This document shows positions 7,116 through 12,408 of a stretch of DNA of 12,408 nt, one piece after another (the first letter of the stretch is position 1; each line of letters opens with the position of its first letter). The DNA lies in assembly GCA_900552185.1 (NCBI GenBank), contig URYT01000045.1:1-12408 (forward strand), given 5' to 3'. The notes beneath the pieces were generated by a model. The model did not search any database, was not told the DNA's origin, and saw only the letters and a list, made by a program, of their open reading frames with translations. The stretch is from an uncultured Collinsella sp. (GTDB lineage Bacteria > Actinomycetota > Coriobacteriia > Coriobacteriales > Coriobacteriaceae). The translations under genes were made by a program, and so were the position numbers.

Positions 7116-8993
7116 TTGCGCGTTGCATACCAAGACTGTTTTCATTTAATTGAGCCGTTGCTCGCCAAGGTCGAGAAGCCGAGTCGCTATATCGATCACG
7201 AGTGGGGCACGCTTTCCAAGGCCGATGCCGACTACCGTTGCTGCCTGATCTACCCGGATGTGTACGAGGTCGGTCTGCCCAACCAGGGCATCGCCATCCT
7301 CTACAACATCCTTAACCAGGCCGAGGGCATCTCCTGCGAGCGTGGCTATGTGCCGTGGCCCGATATGGGTGACGCCATGCGCGAGGCGGGCATTCCGCTG
7401 CTCTCGCTCGAGGGTGCAGCGCCGGTCGCTTCGTTTGATATCGTTGGTCTGCATGTGCCGCACGAGATGGCGGTGACGAACTTCCTCGAGGCACTCGACC
7501 TCGCTGGCATTCCGCTGTTAGCGGCTGACCGCACCGAGGACGACCCCATTATCATCGCCGGCGGCCCCTCGGTGTACAACCCCGAGCCGTACGCGGCTTT
7601 CTTCGATGCCATCCTCATCGGCGAGGGCGAGGAATCGCTGCTCGAGACCTGTCAGCTGCATCGCCGCCTGCGTGACGAAGGGGTCCCGCGCGCGCAGATT
7701 GTTGAGCAGCTTGCATCCATTGCCGGCAACTACGTGCCGTCGCTCTATGAGGTTCGTCACGACGAGCCCTGCTCGCCGCATGGCTACACCGTGCCGCGTG
7801 AGGGCAAGGATGCGCCGACCGTGGTCTACAAGCGTGTCGTCGAGGATTTCGGCGCCACGAATCCGCTGTCGCAGTCGTGCGTACCCTATGCGCAGCTGGT
7901 CCACGACCGCCTGTCTATCGAGATTCTGCGCGGCTGCGCCCGCGGCTGTCGTTTTTGCCAGGCCGGCATGACGTATCGCCCGGTGCGCGAGCGCTCGGCC
8001 GACCAGATCGTCTCGTCGGTGATTCAGGGTCTGGAAAAGACCGGCTACGACGAGGTGTCGCTGACCTCGCTTTCCACGACCGACCACTCCTGCATTCGCG
8101 ACGTGCTCGGCAGGCTCAACCGTCGCCTGGAGGATACGGGTATTCGCGTGTCTATTCCGTCGCAGCGCCTGGATTCGTTTGGCGTGGATATGGCCGAGTC
8201 GGTTGCTGGCGAAAAGAAGGGCGGCCTGACGTTCGCGCCCGAGGCCGGCAGCCAGCGCATGCGCGACATCATTAACAAGAACGTGACCGAGGAGGACCTG
8301 GACCGTGCGGCCAAGGCGGCCTTCGAGGCCGGTTGGAACCGCATGAAGCTCTACTTTATGATGGGCCTTCCCGGCGAGCGCGACGAGGACATCGTGGCCA
8401 TCGCCAATCTGGCCGATCACGTGCTGGAGCTCGGTCGTTCCGTGGTGCCCAAGGCTCGTCGCGGCTCGATCTCGGTGTCCATCTCGGTTTCGGTCTTTAT
8501 CCCCAAGGCTGCCACGCCGTTCCAGTGGTGCCCGCAGCTCGACTACGACGACGTCAAGCGTCGCCAGAAGCTGCTTATCACGAGCGTTCGCAACCGTGCC
8601 GTCCGCGTTCATTACCACGATGCCGAGACCTCGCTCATCGAGGCCGCACTGTCCCGCGCCGGTCGTGACATGACGCCCGTCATCATCGACGCTTGGCGCT
8701 CGGGCTCTCGCTTTGACGCCTGGGTAGAGCATTTCTCGCTCGATAACTGGAAGGAGGCTGCTGCCAAAAACGGCATCGACCTCAATGAGCTCGTGCACCT
8801 GCCCTACGAGTTGGACTGGCGCCTGCCGTGGGAGCACGTGAGCCCCGGCTGCACACGCGGCTTTCTCGAGCGCGAGTACCGTCGCTCGCTCGAGGGCGTC
8901 ACGACTCCCGACTGCACCCGCACGTCGTGCACCGGCTGCGGGATCTGCCCCACGCTCCACGCCAAGAATGTATTGATGGGTGATCGCGCATGA
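7116..8993 (+). CDS. Radical SAM protein, TIGR03960-like (B12-binding-type N-terminus)
   Basis: This is an iron-sulfur enzyme predicted to cleave S-adenosylmethionine; the substrate is unknown. The 625 residues start with a region typical of TIGR03960 (YPDVYEVGLPNQGIAILY, IIIAGGPSVYNPEPYAAFFD, GEGEE), which resembles a cobalamin-binding-like fold. The radical SAM core carries CARGCRFC with Cys274, Cys278 and Cys281 for the 4Fe-4S cluster. A second cysteine group near the C-terminus, Cys600, Cys605, Cys608 and Cys611 (CX4CX2CX2C), may bind another cluster. The TTG at 7116 is chosen because TAGGGG (7103-7108), including the previous stop, is 7 nt upstream and the N-terminus then matches the family. 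It overlaps the DUF2344 gene by ATGA. The family often lies next to ribosomal protein genes, so RNA or ribosome modification is a reasonable inference only. Confidence 0.9.
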   Translation: MRVAYQDCFHLIEPLLAKVEKPSRYIDHEWGTLSKADADYRCCLIYPDVYEVGLPNQGIAILYNILNQAEGISCERGYVPWPDMGDAMREAGIPLLSLEGAAPVASFDIVGLHVPHEMAVTNFLEALDLAGIPLLAADRTEDDPIIIAGGPSVYNPEPYAAFFDAILIGEGEESLLETCQLHRRLRDEGVPRAQIVEQLASIAGNYVPSLYEVRHDEPCSPHGYTVPREGKDAPTVVYKRVVEDFGATNPLSQSCVPYAQLVHDRLSIEILRGCARGCRFCQAGMTYRPVRERSADQIVSSVIQGLEKTGYDEVSLTSLSTTDHSCIRDVLGRLNRRLEDTGIRVSIPSQRLDSFGVDMAESVAGEKKGGLTFAPEAGSQRMRDIINKNVTEEDLDRAAKAAFEAGWNRMKLYFMMGLPGERDEDIVAIANLADHVLELGRSVVPKARRGSISVSISVSVFIPKAATPFQWCPQLDYDDVKRRQKLLITSVRNRAVRVHYHDAETSLIEAALSRAGRDMTPVIIDAWRSGSRFDAWVEHFSLDNWKEAAAKNGIDLNELVHLPYELDWRLPWEHVSPGCTRGFLEREYRRSLEGVTTPDCTRTSCTGCGICPTLHAKNVLMGDRA

Positions 8994-9802
8994 GTGAGCG
9001 CCTGACCGACAACCCCTCGCTCTTTAGGCTTCGTGTTCGCTATGGCAAGCGCGATCGCCTTAAGTACCTGGGCCATCTCGAAGTGATCCATACCATTGAG
9101 CGCATCGTGCGCCGTGCGGGACTTCCCTATGCCGTCACGCAGGGCTTCTCTCCGCACATGCGCGTGGGCTTCTCTTCGGCGCTACCGGTGGGTACGTCGT
9201 CGACATGTGAGTGGTATGACCTGTTTATGACCGAGTTCGTGGCGCTCGACGAGGCGTTTGGGCGCCTGGCTGCGGCGTCTCCGGCCGATCTGGCGCCCAT
9301 CGAGGCGGCGTACATCGACGTGCGCACGCCGGCGTTGACGGCGCAGCTCACGCGCCTGTCGTATCGCATCGACCTGCATCTGGACCCCGAGGCGCCCGTA
9401 AGCGCCGACGAGGTGCATCGTGCGATCGACACGCTGCGCGCGGGCCATGGCATCGACTACGCGCGCGGAAAAAAGAGCAAGCGCTTGGATTTGGATCACA
9501 CACTCGTGGGCTATGAGCTCACGGCGGGGGAGCGCCCGGACCATTTGGTGCTCATGCTCGACACCCATGCCGACAACGAGGGCTCCATGCGTCCGGAAAT
9601 TTTGCTTTCTGCTGCTGATGTTTTGTTGCAGGGCTTGACCCCGGGCGTGGATGCACCTATTGTTTCCACCGGTATGCAAGACCTCGTGACCATCTGCTCC
9701 TACGATGTCGAGCGTCAGAATCAAGCATGCGAGGACGACGAGGGCCGACTCGTCAGCCCCATACCTGTGCGAACTTGTGGATTTGCTCCACATACTCGTT
9801 GA
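8990..9802 (+). CDS. DUF2344 (TIGR03936-like) radical SAM-associated protein
   Basis: Function is not established. The 270-residue protein has the family's N-terminal signature: KYLGHLEVIHTIERI from about residue 25, then RRAGLPYAVTQGFSPH to residue 56 and a following GFSSALPVG. Such proteins occur beside, or fused to, the TIGR03960 radical SAM protein, as here. The start ATG lies inside the partner's stop (ATGA), so translation is coupled and a complex or substrate-binding role is likely. The last 25 or so residues are acidic then basic and look poorly conserved. The coding end holds a small dyad, TGTGGA (9776-9781)/TCCACA (9787-9792). Its TGA stop lies inside the -35 box of the rplU promoter. 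No RNase G/E gene follows, although that gene is a common neighbour in Firmicutes. Confidence 0.88.
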   Translation: MSERLTDNPSLFRLRVRYGKRDRLKYLGHLEVIHTIERIVRRAGLPYAVTQGFSPHMRVGFSSALPVGTSSTCEWYDLFMTEFVALDEAFGRLAAASPADLAPIEAAYIDVRTPALTAQLTRLSYRIDLHLDPEAPVSADEVHRAIDTLRAGHGIDYARGKKSKRLDLDHTLVGYELTAGERPDHLVLMLDTHADNEGSMRPEILLSAADVLLQGLTPGVDAPIVSTGMQDLVTICSYDVERQNQACEDDEGRLVSPIPVRTCGFAPHTR

Positions 9803-9827
9803 CGGGGGTATTTTCGCCTGCTACTAT
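9799..9827 (+). promoter_or_regulatory. Near-consensus vegetative promoter of rplU-rpmA
   Basis: The -35 box TTGACG (9799-9804) and -10 box TACTAT (9822-9827) are separated by 17 bp, and TGC (9819-9821) directly before the -10 adds an extended element. This is the best promoter in the window. The -35 overlaps the TGA stop of the DUF2344 gene. Initiation near 9834 would give a leader of about 36 nt, too short for a large leader structure. Confidence 0.8.
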
Positions 9828-9854
9828 ATTCGGCTGTTGCACTAACTGATGCAT

Positions 9855-9860
9855 GAAGGG
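9855..9860 (+). promoter_or_regulatory. Shine-Dalgarno site deciding the rplU start
   Basis: GAAGGG lies 9 nt before the ATG at 9870. An in-frame ATG at 9849 precedes this site and would add seven residues not found in L21, so 9870 is preferred. Confidence 0.7.
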
Positions 9861-9869
9861 CAAGTAAAC

Positions 9870-10244
9870 ATGTACGCAATCGTTAACACGGGCGGCAAGC
9901 AGTACAAGGTCGCCACCGACGATGTCATCACCGTCGAGAAGATCGAGGGCAATGAGGGCGACAAGGTCACCCTGCCGGTTATCTTCCTCAACGATGGTAA
10001 GAAGATCGTCACCGATCCCGACAAGCTGGCCAAGGCCAAGGTTACCGCTCAGATCGTTGAGCAGTTCAAGGGCGAGAAGCAGCTGGTCTTCAAGTTCCAC
10101 AAGCGCAAGCGCTATCGTCGTCTGAAGGGTCACCGTCAGCAGCTCACCAAGCTGAAGATCGTGAAGGTTCAGGCTACCTCCCGCGCCAAGAAGGCTGTCA
10201 AGGCAGAGGCTGAGGCTGTTGCCGAGGCTCCCGTCGCCGAGTAG
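9870..10244 (+). CDS. rplU: 50S ribosomal protein L21
   Basis: L21 is a primary-type rRNA-binding protein of the large subunit. The 124-residue product begins MYAIVNTGGKQYKV, the standard L21 N-terminus, and carries the basic RNA-binding segment FHKRKRYRRLKGHRQQ near residues 76-91. The C-terminus has an Ala/Glu-rich tail (KAEAEAVAEAPVAE) of about 20 residues beyond the core, as in some high-GC Gram-positives. The start at 9870 rests on this N-terminus and on GAAGGG upstream; an earlier ATG at 9849 is rejected. It has its own strong promoter and is followed 33 nt later by rpmA. No prp-type protease gene lies between them. Confidence 0.97.
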   Translation: MYAIVNTGGKQYKVATDDVITVEKIEGNEGDKVTLPVIFLNDGKKIVTDPDKLAKAKVTAQIVEQFKGEKQLVFKFHKRKRYRRLKGHRQQLTKLKIVKVQATSRAKKAVKAEAEAVAEAPVAE

Positions 10245-10277
10245 ATTACACTCGTAACGAAAGAGTAGGTATACACA

Positions 10278-10535
10278 ATGGCACACAAAAAAGGACTCGG
10301 TTCCTCCCGTAATGGCCGTGACTCCCGCGGTCAGCGCCTTGGCACGAAGCGCTATGCCGGCCAGACGGTAACCACGGGCACGATTCTCGTCCGTCAGCAC
10401 GGCACGCACATCCACCCGGGTGAGAACGTTGGCCGTGGTAAGGACGACACGCTGTTCGCGCTGGTCGACGGTACCGTTGAGTTCCACAAGGGTATCAAGC
10501 ACAGGGTCAGCGTACGCCCGCTCGCGAACGCGTAA
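10278..10535 (+). CDS. rpmA: 50S ribosomal protein L27
   Basis: L27 reaches toward the peptidyl transferase centre and stabilises tRNA there. The 85 residues start MAHKKGLGSSRNGRDS and contain the family core GTHIHPGENVGRGKDD and LFALVDGTVEF. There is no N-terminal extension of the kind removed by Prp in Firmicutes and Thermotogae, in keeping with the absence of a prp gene. The Shine-Dalgarno match is modest (GAGTAGG at 10263-10269). It is co-transcribed with rplU and followed by an intrinsic terminator. Function is certain. Confidence 0.97.
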   Translation: MAHKKGLGSSRNGRDSRGQRLGTKRYAGQTVTTGTILVRQHGTHIHPGENVGRGKDDTLFALVDGTVEFHKGIKHRVSVRPLANA

Positions 10536-10560
10536 TTCACCCTTCATAGAGCACATATGT

Positions 10561-10604
10561 GGGAGGCACTTGAGTTTTAGGATTCAAGGGTCTCCCTCTT
10601 TTTT
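10561..10604 (+). terminator. Intrinsic terminator between rpmA and obgE
   Basis: A 13-bp stem pairs 10561-10573 (GGGAGGCACTTGA) with 10584-10596 (TCAAGGGTCTCCC), with one G-U pair and one A-G mismatch and a 10-nt loop. The T-rich tract TCTTTTTT (10597-10604) follows at once. A 10-bp palindrome, CACATATGTG (10552-10561), abuts the left arm. The obgE start is only 16 nt beyond the tract. Confidence 0.85.
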
Positions 10605-10606
10605 GT

Positions 10607-10612
10607 AGGAGG
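10607..10612 (+). promoter_or_regulatory. Shine-Dalgarno site supporting the obgE TTG start
   Basis: A full AGGAGG lies 8 nt before the TTG at 10621 and 2 nt after the terminator T-tract. No ATG occurs in frame until residue 22, inside the conserved Obg domain, so TTG must be the start. Confidence 0.8.
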
Positions 10613-10620
10613 CGATTCTG

Positions 10621-12087
10621 TTGTCACAGTTCACCGATATCAGCCGCATTAACGTGTGCGGCGGCGACGGCGGAGCCGGATGTATGTCGTTTAGGCGCGA
10701 GGCATTTGTCCCCAAGGGCGGCCCCGATGGCGGCGACGGCGGTCGTGGCGGCAATGTCGTCATCCAGGCCGATGCTCAGCTGTCTTCGCTGATCGATTAC
10801 CGCTTTAAGCATCACTTCCGCGCCGAGCGCGGCACGCACGGGCAGGGTGCCCGTCGTAACGGCAAGAGCGGCGAGGACCTGATTCTCAAGGTCCCTATGG
10901 GCACCGTGGTGCGCGAGCTCGACCCCGAGACGCAGACCCCGATGTTCGAGATTGCCGATCTGGTGCATGATGGCGAGCGCGTTGTCGTGGCCCCTGGTGG
11001 CGCCGGTGGTCTCGGCAATACGCACTTTGTGACGTCGGTGCGCCGCGCGCCCGCGTTCGCCCAGCTGGGCGAGCCGGCCGAGGAGCACTGGATTGAGCTC
11101 GAGATGAAGCTTATGGCCGATGCCGCGCTCGTGGGCTTCCCCTCGGTGGGTAAGTCATCGCTCATCGCGCGCATGAGTGCCGCCCGTCCTAAGATTGCCG
11201 ACTACCCGTTTACCACGCTCGTGCCGAACCTCGGCATGGTGCGTGCCGGCGAATATTCTTACGTCGTTGCCGACGTCCCCGGTCTCATCGAGGGCGCGAG
11301 TGAGGGCAAGGGCTTGGGTCACCAGTTCCTGCGCCACATTGAGCGTACGGCCCTGATCATGCATGTCGTCGACATGACGGGCGGTTTTGAGGATCGCGAT
11401 CCGGTTGAGGACTATCGCATCATCAACCGCGAGCTCGAGCAGTATGGCGCCGAGCTTTCGGAGCGTCCGCAGATCGTCGTTGCCAACAAGTGCGATGCGC
11501 CGGGCACGGCCGACAAGATTGCCGACCTTAAGCGTGCGGCGCTCGACGATGGCCATATGTTCTTTGCCGTGTCTGCTGTTACGGGCGCCGGCCTCAACAC
11601 GCTGATGCTTGCCGTGGGCGAGCAGGTGGCTAAGCTTCGCGCCGAGCTGGCGGTCTCCGATGAGCCGGTCGATCTGCGCGACGAGGAGTGGGAGCGTCGC
11701 CGCCTGCAGCGTGAGAAGCGTTTCCGCATTGTCCAGGAAGAGCCCGGTGCCTTCCGCGTGGTCGGTCGTGCCATCGAGCGCATGGTCATCCAGACCGACT
11801 GGGAAAACGAGGAAGCCGTCATTTACCTGCAGCATAAGTTTGCGCGTATGGGTGTTGACGACGCGCTCGAGAAGGCCGGTTGCCGTGCGGGCGACGAGGT
11901 CCGCATTTGCCAGCGCGCCTTTGACTTTGCGGGCGCTGAGGACTTCTCGGAGTACGAAGAGCTCGAGGATGCTGGCAAGGACGTTGCCGTTGAAGCCATT
12001 GACGTGGCCGATGCTGCGGATGAGGGCGTCGAGGTTGTCGATGCGGCGGATGCCGAGGACGATGCCGAGACCTCGGAGGGCGAGTAA
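10621..12087 (+). CDS. obgE: Obg-family GTPase ObgE/CgtA (TTG start)
   Basis: This is an essential GTPase that binds the 50S subunit and links ribosome assembly to stress and growth state. The 488 residues have three domains. The Gly-rich Obg fold covers about 1-160 (CGGDGGAGCMSFRREAF, GGPDGGDGGRGG). The G domain has a P-loop GFPSVGKSS at 172-180, G2 near PFTTLVPNLG, G3 DVPGL from Asp218 and G4 NKCD at 289-292. An OCT-type C-terminal domain lies at about 360-440 (FRVVGRAIERMV, DDALEKAGCRAGDEVRI). The last 45 or so residues form a very acidic Asp/Glu/Ala tail with a loose internal repeat. It follows rplU-rpmA as in many bacteria, but behind a terminator, and nadD starts 3 nt after its stop. 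Confidence 0.97.
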   Translation: MSQFTDISRINVCGGDGGAGCMSFRREAFVPKGGPDGGDGGRGGNVVIQADAQLSSLIDYRFKHHFRAERGTHGQGARRNGKSGEDLILKVPMGTVVRELDPETQTPMFEIADLVHDGERVVVAPGGAGGLGNTHFVTSVRRAPAFAQLGEPAEEHWIELEMKLMADAALVGFPSVGKSSLIARMSAARPKIADYPFTTLVPNLGMVRAGEYSYVVADVPGLIEGASEGKGLGHQFLRHIERTALIMHVVDMTGGFEDRDPVEDYRIINRELEQYGAELSERPQIVVANKCDAPGTADKIADLKRAALDDGHMFFAVSAVTGAGLNTLMLAVGEQVAKLRAELAVSDEPVDLRDEEWERRRLQREKRFRIVQEEPGAFRVVGRAIERMVIQTDWENEEAVIYLQHKFARMGVDDALEKAGCRAGDEVRICQRAFDFAGAEDFSEYEELEDAGKDVAVEAIDVADAADEGVEVVDAADAEDDAETSEGE

Positions 12088-12090
12088 GCC

Positions 12091-12408
12091 ATGTCGCTGC
12101 GCGGTGGAATCGGTCTGCCCGAGCTTCCTCTAGAGGACGGGCAGGAGTTTAGGCTCGGCATTATGGGTGGCACCTTTGATCCCATTCATATCGCTCACCT
12201 GCAGCTGGCGGAATGCGCCTATGAGCAGTATGAGCTGGATGAAATCGTCCGCTATGATGACCCCCATGTGCTGGATGTCATCGCCCGCAATGACACGGTG
12301 TTCCTCTATGATGTGCCCATCAAGGAGCGCATCCACCTGATTGAGTACTGCTATCAAAAACAGAAGAATATCTATTACAACTTCGAGATGATTGACGTGG
12401 TCAGCCAG
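12091..12408 (+). CDS. nadD: nadD 5' part fused in frame to foreign sequence (partial)
   Basis: The frame is open from the ATG at 12091 to the window edge (106 codons). Residues 22-50 are clearly nicotinate-nucleotide adenylyltransferase, an NAD-synthesis enzyme that joins an adenylyl group to nicotinate mononucleotide. The nucleotidyltransferase motif GGTFDPIHIAH is at 26-36, followed by LQLAECAYEQYELD. About 20 residues precede the core, a plausible extension. GGAGGG (12075-12080) lies 10 nt upstream. In NadD the next strand should lead to a Pro/Gly-rich loop such as FIPAG; instead, from about residue 54, the sequence no longer resembles NadD. The remaining 53 residues look like a sugar transferase. 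As read, no functional NadD could be made from this copy. The nadD head is secure; the fusion may be an assembly artefact. Confidence 0.8.
   Translation, partial: MSLRGGIGLPELPLEDGQEFRLGIMGGTFDPIHIAHLQLAECAYEQYELDEIVRYDDPHVLDVIARNDTVFLYDVPIKERIHLIEYCYQKQKNIYYNFEMIDVVSQ
12250..12408 (+). other. Interior fragment resembling polyprenyl glycosylphosphotransferase N-terminal region
   Basis: Residues 54-106 of the fused frame contain ARNDTVFLYDVPIKER, HLIEYCYQKQKNIYYN and FEMIDVVSQ. This follows the pattern of the domain ahead of the catalytic part in bacterial exopolysaccharide sugar transferases (Val-rich strand, D-[IV]-P, K-x-R, L-[IL]-x-Y-C-[YF], then a [IS]-D-[IV] strand). Those enzymes load the first sugar phosphate onto undecaprenyl phosphate. 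Neither a start codon context nor the catalytic domain is inside the window. GC over 12301-12408 is 47 of 108 bases, against 86 of 150 for the nadD part. The assignment is from remembered family patterns and is moderate. Confidence 0.55.

Noticed and set aside
7518..8960. Minus-strand frame of 480 codons opposite the radical SAM gene
   Set aside because: Composition is Arg/Ala/Gly/His-rich as expected for an antisense shadow; no domain is recognisable and the + strand gene is well supported.
9776..9792. TGTGGA/TCCACA hairpin as terminator of the DUF2344 gene
   Set aside because: Only 6 bp, inside the coding region, and not followed by a T-tract.
9849..9869. Upstream ATG as start of rplU
   Set aside because: Adds MHEGQVN, which L21 does not have, and lies before the Shine-Dalgarno site.

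Overview
The window reads as a high-GC Gram-positive bacterium, most likely an actinobacterium of the class Coriobacteriia (Collinsella/Olsenella-like). This rests on base composition of roughly 60% GC, codon use, TTG starts with strong Shine-Dalgarno sites and the gene order. No rRNA or other taxonomic marker is present, so the placement is inference. All recognised genes are on the + strand and almost back to back.

Region 1 (1-190) is the leader of the first operon. It opens with a perfect 17-bp inverted repeat whose arms each contain an 11-bp dyad. A GC-rich hairpin and an extended -10 promoter for mreB follow.

Region 2 (191-7105) is a complete lateral-wall elongation (rod) complex operon: mreB, mreC, mreD, mrdA (PBP2) and rodA, plus an uncharacterised 309-residue membrane protein with a DUF697/YcjF-like C-terminal half. 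Several stop codons are built into the Shine-Dalgarno site of the next gene, which suggests translational coupling.

Region 3 (7116-9802) is a coupled pair with no assigned reaction: a large radical SAM protein (TIGR03960-like) and its DUF2344 (TIGR03936-like) partner, overlapping by ATGA. Conserved neighbourhood with ribosomal protein genes suggests a role in RNA or ribosome modification, but this is not proven.

Region 4 (9799-12087) has a near-consensus promoter that drives rplU (L21) and rpmA (L27). A strong intrinsic terminator follows, lying directly in front of the obgE GTPase gene. There is no prp protease gene between rplU and rpmA, and L27 lacks the N-terminal extension that Prp removes.

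Region 5 (12091-12408) is the strangest part. The frame starts as a normal nadD in its expected place after obgE. After about 53 codons it changes, in frame, into sequence resembling the interior of a polyprenyl glycosylphosphotransferase (capsule/exopolysaccharide sugar transferase), with GC falling to about 44%. It is still open at the window end. This is either a real nadD-truncating recombination or an assembly chimera at a contig end.

No tRNA, rRNA, CRISPR array, transposase or prophage gene was seen. No gene-free stretch exceeds 300 bases.
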